From Gracilimonas sp017641085 (GTDB lineage: Bacteria > Bacteroidota > Rhodothermia > Balneolales > Balneolaceae): a stretch of DNA of 64,000 bases. The notes below the pieces were generated by a model, which ran no database searches, was not told the DNA's origin, and worked only from the letters and a program-made list of their open reading frames with translations. Shown piece after piece: positions 33,090 through 41,044 of this stretch. The position numbers and the translations under genes are program-made. The stretch is from the NCBI RefSeq assembly GCF_046115515.1, contig NZ_CP175953.1. One strand, written 5' to 3'. Positions within the stretch are counted from its first letter, which is position 1, and every line of letters starts with the position of its first letter.

Positions 33090-33110
33090 ATCCCGGATCA
33101 AGTCCGGGAT
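33090..33110. repeat. Short hairpin repeat (ATCCCGGA / TCCGGGAT)
   Basis: 8-bp perfect stem with TCAAG loop, of the GATCCCGGATCAAGTCCGGGATGAC type often seen in bacterial intergenic DNA. A degraded copy is visible at 35043-35070. Confidence 0.7.
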
Positions 33111-33230
33111 GACTTAACTTTTATATATCTGCGAAAATCCGTCAAATTTGTGTCATCCGTGTTCAAACAATTATGGTACTTGTATGGGTTGAAGCTAATT
33201 CCAACATTTCGACCTCCTCTGTCTCCTCCT

Positions 33231-33316
33231 TCAAAAGGAGGAGGACGCTTGAATTATAATGTGCTCAATAAATAAACCTGCGATCACCTACATTATCCTG
33301 TCATCCGTGTTTAATC
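33231..33316. repeat. 86-bp direct repeat, copy B
   Basis: Near-identical to 32917-33002. Its end overlaps the argB stop codon (33315-33317), so the argB gene terminates at the repeat boundary. Upstream, CTCCTCCTT at 33223-33231 pairs with AAGGAGGAG in the repeat to form a hairpin. Confidence 0.85.
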
Positions 33317-34073
33317 ATTTAACTAAGCTCGTTCCTGATTCCGGCTTGGCCACATCTTCAAAACTACGAATGCTCACCTTTACTCCTTTTCTAAGTGCTG
33401 AAAATCCCAGATCCAGCTTAGGAATCATACCATTCGTTATAATACCTCCATCTTTCAGGTATCGATAAAGCAGCAGGTTCATTTTCGTGATCAGTTTTCG
33501 ATTGTTCATCACTCCGGGCTGTTCGAAGCAATACAAGAGTTCCGTCTCGAAGTCCTTGCTCAGAGCCGTTGCCACCGATGATGCAATCGTGTCCGCATTG
33601 GTATTGAGTATATGGCCCTTTTGGTCGTGTGTAAGTGGAGCCAGAACCGGTACCACGCCGTTATCCAAAAAATAGGATAGCCATTCGGTGTGAATGGTTT
33701 CCACATCACCGACCCAGCCAAAATCTACCGGTTTGGAATTACGTTTTTTGGCAGGGATGATGTTCAGGTCGGCCCCGGAAAGACCCACCGCTTTTGCTCC
33801 AAACGACTGAAGTTTGGCAACAATCTTTTTGTTAACCAGTCCGCCATAAACCATAGTGATTACCTCCAGTGTTTCCGCATCGGTAATTCGCCTGCCCTCA
33901 ATCATATTCGGTTTGATGCCGAGCCGTTCTCCCATTTTGGTGGCAATGGATCCGCCTCCATGAATCAAGATTTTCGGACCTTTAACAGAAGCAAAATCAT
34001 TCAGAAAGTGATCCAGCTTTTGATCATCGTCAATTACCTTCCCACCAATCTTAATTACTTTCAGTGACTTCAT
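33315..34073 (-). CDS. argB: N-acylglutamate kinase
   Basis: Phosphorylates N-acetyl- (or N-succinyl-) glutamate. 252 residues of the amino acid kinase fold: KIGGKVIDD near 7, HGGGSIATKMG near 39, and the nucleotide-end DGGIITNGMIPK near 210. Its start overlaps the argF' stop by 4 bp, so translation is coupled. The class is short, without the N-terminal helix of arginine-inhibited hexameric kinases, so feedback inhibition is not expected from sequence. Confidence 0.93.
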   Translation of the reverse strand: MKSLKVIKIGGKVIDDDQKLDHFLNDFASVKGPKILIHGGGSIATKMGERLGIKPNMIEGRRITDAETLEVITMVYGGLVNKKIVAKLQSFGAKAVGLSGADLNIIPAKKRNSKPVDFGWVGDVETIHTEWLSYFLDNGVVPVLAPLTHDQKGHILNTNADTIASSVATALSKDFETELLYCFEQPGVMNNRKLITKMNLLLYRYLKDGGIITNGMIPKLDLGFSALRKGVKVSIRSFEDVAKPESGTSLVK

Positions 34074-35020
34074 TTCAGTTCCTCCAGAATGTGTCTCAAA
34101 ACTGTCTGCATGGAGTAAATCCGGTTAGTGGCTTCGGGAATCACCAGACTGTTTTTACTATCAATGACAGCATCTTCTACGATTACATTTCGGCGAACAG
34201 GCAGACAATGCATAAATTTGGCATTGTTGGTGATCTTCATCTTTGCGGCCGTTACCATCCAGTTTGGATCTTTGGAGAGCACTTGCCCATATTGTGAATA
34301 GCTGCTCCAGTTTTTGGCATAGATGAAATCAGCTCCTTCAAAAGCATTTTTTTGACTGTACTCCACCCGGGCATTACCAACGGCTTCATCTACCAGTTCA
34401 TAGCCTTTAGGGTGAGTGATTGTCAGATCAAAATCAGCGGCTTGCATCCATCGGGAAAAGGAATTGGCCACGGCCTGTGGCAATGCTTTCGGATGTGGCG
34501 CCCACGTTAAAACCACTTTGGGCTTTTCAACGGTTTTATGTTCTTCTATGGTGATTAGGTCGGCCAGTGCCTGAAGTGGATGCCCGGTTCCCGACTCCAT
34601 ATTAATAACCGGGGCAGGGCAGAATTTTTTGAACGATTCCATTACCTGCTCGCTGTAATCATCTTGGCGATTTTCCAGCTTGGCAAAAGCACGAATGGCA
34701 ACGACATCGAAGTAGGAGCCGATTACGGCAGCAGCTTCACGGATATGTTCGGCTTTGTCAGAATCCATTTTGACTCCATCCTCAAACTCAAGCTGCCAGC
34801 CCTGGCTTCCAACATCCAGTACTGCCGTTTGGAGCCCAAGGTTGAAGGCCGCTTTTTGAGAACTTAATCGCGTTCGCAGGCTGGGGTTCAGAAAAATGAG
34901 GCACATGGATTTATCCCGGCCGAGCTCTTTATAGACATGAGGATTTTTCTTGATTTCCAGAGCGTCTTTTACAAGCGCCGAAAGGTTTTGAACATCTTTT
35001 ATAGACAGGAATGATTTCAT
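34070..35020 (-). CDS. argF': N-acylornithine carbamoyltransferase, probably N-succinyl-L-ornithine type
   Basis: Carbamoylates an N-acylated ornithine to N-acylcitrulline. 316 residues. The carbamoyl phosphate motif is FLNPSLRTR (ordinary OTCases have STRTR), and HCLPVRRN and TWAPHPKALPQAV match the Bacteroides fragilis succinylornithine enzyme closely. Residue 90, in SDKAEH, is Ala. The position is Pro90 in the B. fragilis succinyl enzyme and Glu92 in the Xanthomonas acetyl enzyme. From memory, replacing that Glu by small residues including Ala shifts the Xanthomonas enzyme to succinylornithine. It overlaps argB by 4 bp and is separated from argD by a palindromic repeat. Confidence 0.92.
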   Translation of the reverse strand: MKSFLSIKDVQNLSALVKDALEIKKNPHVYKELGRDKSMCLIFLNPSLRTRLSSQKAAFNLGLQTAVLDVGSQGWQLEFEDGVKMDSDKAEHIREAAAVIGSYFDVVAIRAFAKLENRQDDYSEQVMESFKKFCPAPVINMESGTGHPLQALADLITIEEHKTVEKPKVVLTWAPHPKALPQAVANSFSRWMQAADFDLTITHPKGYELVDEAVGNARVEYSQKNAFEGADFIYAKNWSSYSQYGQVLSKDPNWMVTAAKMKITNNAKFMHCLPVRRNVIVEDAVIDSKNSLVIPEATNRIYSMQTVLRHILEELK

Positions 35021-35098
35021 ATTAGATAAATTGGCTTTAGTTGGAGATTTCTGATCAAGCCAGAGATGACTGTCAAATCATAAATAAATAAGGAGTGC

Positions 35099-35251
35099 GT
35101 CATCGCGAGGAATCTCGTTCTATGGATTTGGTTTATGATGTATATTGACGTGGCGATCTTCCTGAAAAACCTGCCTTCTCTGTACAAGGAGATTGCTTCG
35201 TCGTTTGACAGCCTGATCTTTTTCTCATAGGCAAGGGCTCCTCGCAATGAC
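35099..35251. repeat. Palindromic intergenic repeat, GTCATCGCGAGG family, copy 2
   Basis: 153 bp, ends GTCATCGCGAGGA and TCCTCGCAATGAC. The inner GGCGATCTTCC and GGAGATTGCTTCG pair corresponds to that of the copy at 2353-2493. It fills the gap between argD and argF' inside the arginine operon. Confidence 0.85.
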
Positions 35252-35258
35252 TGATACT

Positions 35259-36386
35259 TCATTTCAGAACCTCCTTCAAAGCTTTGATTAATTCATGGCA
35301 TTCTTCTTTCCCAATACTCAGGGGAGGAAGTAAACGAAGAACTTTTTTATTGGAAGAAGAACCAGTGAATATGCGATGCGTGTACAACAACTCTTTTCGC
35401 CATTCGGCAACCGGCTGATCAAACTCTACGCCTATCATCAGCCCAAATCCGCGTACGTCCTGAACTTTTGAAAGCTTTGCCAGTTCCTGTTTCAGGTAAG
35501 TGCCCAGTTGTTCTGCGTTCCCCATCAGGTTCTCCTGCTCCAGCACTTCCAGTACGGCAAGGGAAGCGGCACAGGCCAGGTGATTCCCGCCAAAAGTAGT
35601 ACCCAGCATCCCGAAAGAAGCTTCAAACTTAGGATGAATCATCACGCCACCAACCGGAAACCCATTGCCCATACCCTTGGCCATAGAAATGATATCCGGC
35701 TCAACCCCAAAGAGCTGATGGGCGAAAAACTTTCCGGTGCGCCCAAATCCGGATTGGACTTCATCCAGAATGAGAACCGTACCGGTTTCATTACACAGTG
35801 CTCGGAGGTGGTGGAAGAATTCGGGAGTCGGACTTTCAATTCCCCCCACACCTTGAATGCCTTCGATGATTACCGAACTGATGTCTTCCTGCTTCAAGGC
35901 TTTTTCAACGCCCTCAAAATCATTGAATTCAAATCGCAGAACTTCCGCTCCTTCATTTACCGGGAAAACAATGTTTGGGTTGTCGGTAACGGCTACCGCC
36001 AGCGAGGTTCTCCCATGAAAAGCTCCGTTGAAAGCCATGATTTTCTTTCGTCCGTTGTGAGCCGAGGCTACTTTCAGCGCATTCTCATTGGCTTCGGCCC
36101 CGGAATTGCACAGGAATAAATTCCAGTTTTCATAGCCCGAAAGTTTGCCCAGCTTTTGAGCCAGCTCCTGCTGAATGCCAATGGGCACAGAGTTGGAGTA
36201 GAAGCCAATTTCATTCAGCTGAGCAGTTACCCGATTCACATAGTGCGGGTGTGAATGGCCGATAGAAATCACGGCATGACCGCCATAGAAATCGAGGTAT
36301 TTTTGTCCGGCGGCATCATACACATAGCTTCCTTTTGCTTTTACCGGCTCAACATCAAACAGGGGATATACTTGAAACAGGTTCAT
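35259..36386 (-). CDS. argD: N-acylornithine aminotransferase
   Basis: PLP-dependent class III aminotransferase that makes N-acylornithine from the semialdehyde. 375 residues. The PLP-binding lysine sits in SMAKGMGNGFP near 235; LILDEVQSGFGRTG near 203 and GAEANENALK near 95 are typical. Its ATG overlaps the argC stop by one base (TGATG). Substrate acyl group as for the rest of the operon. Confidence 0.95.
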   Translation of the reverse strand: MNLFQVYPLFDVEPVKAKGSYVYDAAGQKYLDFYGGHAVISIGHSHPHYVNRVTAQLNEIGFYSNSVPIGIQQELAQKLGKLSGYENWNLFLCNSGAEANENALKVASAHNGRKKIMAFNGAFHGRTSLAVAVTDNPNIVFPVNEGAEVLRFEFNDFEGVEKALKQEDISSVIIEGIQGVGGIESPTPEFFHHLRALCNETGTVLILDEVQSGFGRTGKFFAHQLFGVEPDIISMAKGMGNGFPVGGVMIHPKFEASFGMLGTTFGGNHLACAASLAVLEVLEQENLMGNAEQLGTYLKQELAKLSKVQDVRGFGLMIGVEFDQPVAEWRKELLYTHRIFTGSSSNKKVLRLLPPLSIGKEECHELIKALKEVLK

Positions 36387-37348
36387 CAGAATGCGGTGGC
36401 TTTGAGGTTAAGTCCGAGCGTCTCATCCAGCCCAAACATCAGGTTCATATTTTGCACCGCCTGTCCGGAGGCCCCCTTCAGTAAATTATCGATCACACCG
36501 GAAATCAAAACCTGCCCGTCTTCTGTTTGAACATGAATCAGGGCTTTGTTGGTGCTTACCACACGCTTCACGTCTGGTGAGGAATCCGAAACAGTTACAA
36601 ATGGATGGCCGGCGTAGTATTCTTTGAAGAGTTTTTTGATCGTATCAGCCGATTCATCCAGCTCCAAATAGCAGGTAGCGAGGATTCCCCGGGTAAAGGC
36701 TCCGCGCATCGGGATGAAATGAACCGGTTGATGAAAGCCTTCCTGAAGCTGTTCCAGGCTCTGCTTTATTTCTCCCAGGTGCTGGTGTTTCAGTGGTTTG
36801 TAGATGGACGCATTGTTACTTCGCCAGCTGAAATGGGTGGTATCGGTAGGGTTTTGTCCGGCGCCCGTGCTCCCTGTGATGGCCGTTATATGAACCGGTT
36901 TGTTGAGTAAGTTCTTGCTTGCCAGAGGGAGCAGGCACAGCTGAATGCAAGTTGCAAAACAACCGGGGTTAGCAATGTAGCTGGTTGTTTTGATGATATC
37001 ACGATTCAGCTCAGGCAGCCCGTAAATAAAATCATGTTCGCCTTTGATGCGATAGTCTGAACTTAGGTCAATAACTTTGGCTGACTGAGGCAGGGTATTT
37101 CCTTCAACAATCGCTTTGGACTTTCCATGGCCCGAGCAAAGGAAAACCACATCTGAATGCTGAGATAATTCGGAATCAAATTTCAGATTTGTATCCCCTT
37201 CCAGGTCAGGGTGGGCTGTATAGAGAAATTCCCCGTTATGACTTCGGCTCACTACACTCAGTAATTCCACTTCCGGATGAAGAAGTAAAATTCGGATCAG
37301 TTCTCCGGCCGTATATCCGGCTCCGCCAATAATGCCTGCTTTAATCAT
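36386..37348 (-). CDS. argC: N-acyl-gamma-glutamyl-phosphate reductase
   Basis: NADPH-dependent reduction of the acylglutamyl phosphate made by ArgB. 320 residues, with the nucleotide motif GGAGYTAGEL near 9, the active-site cysteine in NPGCFATC near 131, and the His-containing PMRGAFTRG near 210. The reading frame overlaps argG by 8 bp and argD by 1 bp, showing tight coupling. Confidence 0.95.
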   Translation of the reverse strand: MIKAGIIGGAGYTAGELIRILLLHPEVELLSVVSRSHNGEFLYTAHPDLEGDTNLKFDSELSQHSDVVFLCSGHGKSKAIVEGNTLPQSAKVIDLSSDYRIKGEHDFIYGLPELNRDIIKTTSYIANPGCFATCIQLCLLPLASKNLLNKPVHITAITGSTGAGQNPTDTTHFSWRSNNASIYKPLKHQHLGEIKQSLEQLQEGFHQPVHFIPMRGAFTRGILATCYLELDESADTIKKLFKEYYAGHPFVTVSDSSPDVKRVVSTNKALIHVQTEDGQVLISGVIDNLLKGASGQAVQNMNLMFGLDETLGLNLKATAF

Positions 37349-38537
37349 GGTTCTGTATTTTTTGTTGGATGAGCATGGAATTGGCCAGGATTTTGGTGAA
37401 CCCTTTTACATCTTCAACACTCCAGGCGTTGTTCATTTCTCCGTACTTCCCGGCTTTACTGCCCATAAGATCATTTTCAGATTCAATGCCTTCCAGCTCA
37501 AATCGTTTGGGCCCCAGTTTTACAAAAACGTTACCGGAAACGGTTTTTTGGGTGTCTTCGAGAAAAGTCTCGATGTTGCGCATCACCGGGTCCAGGTATT
37601 GCCCTTCGTGCATCAGCATGCCATACCATTCTGCCAGCTGGTCTTTCCAGTACAGCTGCCATTTTCCCAATGTATGCTTCTCCAAAAGCTGGTGCGCTTT
37701 GATGATGATTATCGGAGCGGCGGCCTCAAATCCCACGCGTCCCTTAATCCCAATAATGGTATCACCAACGTGGATGTCTCTCCCGATACCGCAAGGTGCA
37801 GCGAGTTCGTTCAGTTTTTTAATTACTTCGACCGGGGTTAACCGTTCACCGTTAATTGTTGTTGGTTCACCTTGTTCAAAACCGAGCTTAACCTCTAACG
37901 GATCAGGATTAACGAACTCCGTTGGCCAGGCTTCTTCCGGTAGTGCCTTGTGGGAGGTCAGCGTTTCGGCTCCTCCCACCGAGGTTCCCCAAAGTCCTTT
38001 GTTGATGGAGTATTTAGCCTTTGCCCATTCCTGGTCAACACCATGAGATTTCAGGTATTCGACTTCTTCTTCACGGCTCAGTTTCTGGTCGCGGATGGGA
38101 GTGATGATCTCGAGATCGGGAGCCACGACCTGAAATACAAGGTCGAAGCGAACCTGATCATTCCCGGCACCTGTGCTGCCGTGAGCGATGGCATCGGCAC
38201 CAATTTCTTTGGCATATTCAGCGAGAGCCACCGCCTGGAAAACGCGTTCGGCACTCACCGAAAGCGGGTAGGTATGATTCTTCAGCACATTACCAAAAAT
38301 GAGGTACCTGATGCCTTTTTGATAGAATTCATTTTCTACGTTCAGCATCACGTGGTTTTTAATGCCCAGGTTGTCGGCCTTTTCAGCCAGGGCTTGTTCT
38401 TCGGATTCATTAAAACCACCGGTGTTTATGGCAGCAGTATGAACTTCATAGCCATGTTTTTTCGCCAGCCAAATAGCACAATAGGTGGTGTCGAGTCCGC
38501 CACTGAAGGCAAGTAAAACTTTTTTCTTTTTATTCAT
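37341..38537 (-). CDS. argG: Argininosuccinate synthase
   Basis: Joins citrulline and aspartate with ATP. 398 residues; P-loop of the N-type ATP pyrophosphatase AFSGGLDTTY near 10, HGSTGAGNDQVRFD near 117 and SINKGLWGTSVGG near 172. Second gene of the leftward arginine operon, separated from the GNAT gene by a palindromic repeat and overlapping argC. Confidence 0.96.
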   Translation of the reverse strand: MNKKKKVLLAFSGGLDTTYCAIWLAKKHGYEVHTAAINTGGFNESEEQALAEKADNLGIKNHVMLNVENEFYQKGIRYLIFGNVLKNHTYPLSVSAERVFQAVALAEYAKEIGADAIAHGSTGAGNDQVRFDLVFQVVAPDLEIITPIRDQKLSREEEVEYLKSHGVDQEWAKAKYSINKGLWGTSVGGAETLTSHKALPEEAWPTEFVNPDPLEVKLGFEQGEPTTINGERLTPVEVIKKLNELAAPCGIGRDIHVGDTIIGIKGRVGFEAAAPIIIIKAHQLLEKHTLGKWQLYWKDQLAEWYGMLMHEGQYLDPVMRNIETFLEDTQKTVSGNVFVKLGPKRFELEGIESENDLMGSKAGKYGEMNNAWSVEDVKGFTKILANSMLIQQKIQNHD

Positions 38538-38564
38538 GATTGAACCGTATTTGAATTAAGAATT

Positions 38565-38716
38565 GTCATCGCGAGGAGTACAGATGCCGAAATGATTTCA
38601 CCATTTCCTTTCGACGTGGCGATCTCCCTGAAATACCTGGAATCTTGTTTCCGGAAGATTGCCACGTTGTTATGCTTCTCGATTGTGCGATCGAAGACCG
38701 GGCTCCTTTTAATGTC
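38565..38716. repeat. Palindromic intergenic repeat, GTCATCGCGAGG family, copy 3
   Basis: About 152 bp, beginning GTCATCGCGAGGA at 38565. Inner pair GGCGATCTCC and GAAGATTGCCACG. The right end is decayed (CTCCTTTTAATGTC). It lies between argG and the GNAT gene. Confidence 0.75.
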
Positions 38717-38730
38717 AGCTTTGGATGAGT

Positions 38731-39378
38731 TCATAGAAATAACTTCAAAGGGTTAATGATTTTTTTAAGGAAAGATGCGGTCTTCAACCTCACCCAGCGG
38801 TGAAATTTCTGAATATTCTGAGCTCGCTCTGCCTTTGGCTTCGTATTGGGTCTTTCGGGATCAAACAGCATTCCCGTGCACATGCAATTTTTGCGCTCAT
38901 TGCGGGTCAGGATGTCGTAGTTGGGGCAGCTTTGGCATCCGCTCCAGAAGGTCTCATCCTGGGTCAGCTCCGAGAACGTAACCGGTTTGTAGCCAAGGTC
39001 GGAGTTGATCTTCATTACCGGCAGGCTGGTGGTTATTCCGAATAATTTTGATTCCGGGTATTTCTTTCGGGAAAGCTCAAATGCTTTAGCCTTTATCTTT
39101 TTGGCGATTCCCTGTCCGCGATAGTCCGGGTTTACAATCAGCCCGGAGTTGGCCACATATTTTTTGTTCTCCCAAATTTCGATGTAGCAAAAGCCGACCA
39201 GTGTTTCCCCGTCCAGGGCTATCACCGAGTTGCCATTTTTGATTTTCATGGTGATGTACTCGGGTTTACGCTTGGCAATACCGGTACCGCGCTGGCGGGC
39301 AGCCACTTCGATCATGGCACAAATATCATCGGCATATGCAGTATGAGGGTCTGAAGCGATATGAATCTTTACGGACAT
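38731..39378 (-). CDS. GNAT acyltransferase heading the arginine operon, candidate N-acylglutamate synthase
   Basis: 215 residues. The GNAT core (about 45-135) carries the acyl-CoA motif NPDYRGQGIAKKIKAKA. A C-terminal cysteine cluster follows (CQSCPNYDIL then CMCTGM, four Cys), which could bind a metal, and the tail is basic. No argA or argJ is visible in the operon, and this is its first gene, so the acylglutamate synthase role is a natural inference. I recall related GNAT genes in the arg clusters of Bacteroidota. Acetyl-CoA or succinyl-CoA as donor is open. The promoter should lie in the 277 bp upstream (39379-39655), where I see no clear element. Confidence 0.7.
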   Translation of the reverse strand: MSVKIHIASDPHTAYADDICAMIEVAARQRGTGIAKRKPEYITMKIKNGNSVIALDGETLVGFCYIEIWENKKYVANSGLIVNPDYRGQGIAKKIKAKAFELSRKKYPESKLFGITTSLPVMKINSDLGYKPVTFSELTQDETFWSGCQSCPNYDILTRNERKNCMCTGMLFDPERPNTKPKAERAQNIQKFHRWVRLKTASFLKKIINPLKLFL

Positions 39379-39655
39379 GTTGGTAAATAAATAAATAAAG
39401 TGAATTAGGGAATGAATAGACTTCTGTCGGGTAGAAGAAGTTATAGGTTAGGATCTCGCGGTTGTAAGATGAGAGCTGCTATGAAGCAGCTATAAAAATA
39501 TGATTACCGCCGTCGGAGGGGCCGCCGGAGTGTGGTAAAATTGATCCTATGTGCGCATAAAATTTGCATGGCTCTAATGTAATCAATGCAGCAGCTTTAA
39601 AACAACCCCTGAGATAGATTTTAACATTTGGGAAGAGTTCTGCTGATTTCTTCCT

Positions 39656-41044
39656 TTAATCCATCTCTCCAATCCGTTGCTGAAGGTACTCCGCATTATA
39701 GTAAAGCAGAGCATAGCCTTCTTCGGTGATGTGTTTTCCCCGCTGGGCACTTAACTCATTGAGAAAAGCATTCAGCACGTTACCTGCCTGCTTGGGCTTA
39801 TTCCTTTCAAGATGTCGTTCTACATTTCGTAGTTTAACATCCAGGCTGTTACAAATCCCCTTGTTGGTAATCCATCCCAGTTCTTCACAAGAACGCCGGC
39901 GAAAGGTTTGGAGGGTGTCGGTAAAATCCTGTAGGCTCAGGGAGGAGTCGGGGAGCCAAGGGCCGAGGGTATTGACAGATATAGAATTAGTTTGAATGTC
40001 CTCTTTATGTTCTTCATCGGTTGCATTCAAACTTACAGCAGGAGGAATATCGTTAAATGATTGTGCATATAAGTTTGAAATACCTACTAAAGATTCTGTA
40101 GAAAAAGAAAAAAACAGGCTATCTCCTGGAGCTAATGAAAAATTGCCTTTTTCGAGTCCGTCCACAGTAAGGCTTAAAACTTCATATCTGGAATTAAAGA
40201 AGTCTCTGTTTTTTGGAATTGATACCTTTCTAAAAATTGAAAATGGAGGTTTAATATGTACATCTTCAATTTTCTTCAGACTGTTATCCTTATTAAAAAT
40301 ATTGTATTGAAAAACAAATTCTCCACTTTCTTTTTTGATGTCAGCATTTACTAAAAAAGAAAACCCTTTTCTATCGAATTGAGAGAGAGTAAGGTTTTTT
40401 TGTTGTACTTTTTGAGTTAGTTCATAGTTTATACCATCCCATTTTAAAAGATAGTATAAATCATTTGAGTCATCTTCATCTTCGTCATAATAGTCGTAAG
40501 TCATGACTTCAAAGATGCCGTCTCCTTCAAAGTCGGGGTAAAAAATAACATCTCCCCCGGCATAAATTTTTGGCCTTCCTCTTTCATCAAGCTTATTAAT
40601 GATTTGTCCAGTATTTCCGTCCCAAGAAACAATCCACAAAAATGAGCCCCGCGGGTTCACTCCCAATTTCCATCCAAAAATCAGTTCAACTTTACCATCC
40701 CCATTCAATTCTCTTGACCCTAAAAAATGTCTGTAGGTAGATCCTGCTAAAATCGGGTCTGTATTCCAAATAAGAACTCCATTCTCATAAACTCCAATCA
40801 GCCCATGTTTTATAGATGAACCTGAAGCCATAACTAAGTAGGTTCCAGTCAAGGTGTTATATGGGTCTTGATAAGCGTATGTATTGCGCCCATCAAAAGC
40901 TTCCACATCTACCAAAAAGGAAATATCGTATTTTGAATCCAGTTCTGATTTCACTTGTTGTTTGATGTCATCTATGGTTTGTCCATAACTGGCAATTGTT
41001 ACAAAAAGCGAAAGAATTAAACTTAGAGTAAATTGTTTTTTCAT
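39656..41044 (-). CDS. Secreted FG-GAP/VCBS-like repeat protein
   Basis: 462 residues with a signal peptide (LILSLFVTIASYGQ). Residues about 100-185 hold two integrin-like Asp-rich loops (NGDGKVELIFG and DFEGDGIFEV), typical of FG-GAP/VCBS repeats that bind calcium in beta-propellers. The C-terminal about 90 residues are helical and Cys-containing. The function is not known. Its ATG overlaps the stop of the preceding gene by 4 bp, so the two secreted proteins are coupled. Confidence 0.7.
   Translation of the reverse strand: MKKQFTLSLILSLFVTIASYGQTIDDIKQQVKSELDSKYDISFLVDVEAFDGRNTYAYQDPYNTLTGTYLVMASGSSIKHGLIGVYENGVLIWNTDPILAGSTYRHFLGSRELNGDGKVELIFGWKLGVNPRGSFLWIVSWDGNTGQIINKLDERGRPKIYAGGDVIFYPDFEGDGIFEVMTYDYYDEDEDDSNDLYYLLKWDGINYELTQKVQQKNLTLSQFDRKGFSFLVNADIKKESGEFVFQYNIFNKDNSLKKIEDVHIKPPFSIFRKVSIPKNRDFFNSRYEVLSLTVDGLEKGNFSLAPGDSLFFSFSTESLVGISNLYAQSFNDIPPAVSLNATDEEHKEDIQTNSISVNTLGPWLPDSSLSLQDFTDTLQTFRRRSCEELGWITNKGICNSLDVKLRNVERHLERNKPKQAGNVLNAFLNELSAQRGKHITEEGYALLYYNAEYLQQRIGEMD

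Noticed and set aside
32917..33316. Considered as a CRISPR-like array
   Set aside because: Only two 86-bp copies plus a fragment, with no regular spacers and no cas genes.
39540..39570. GCATAAAATTTGCAT, tested as an arginine-repressor box before the arg operon
   Set aside because: The half-site spacing does not match the ARG box pattern and no second box is present.
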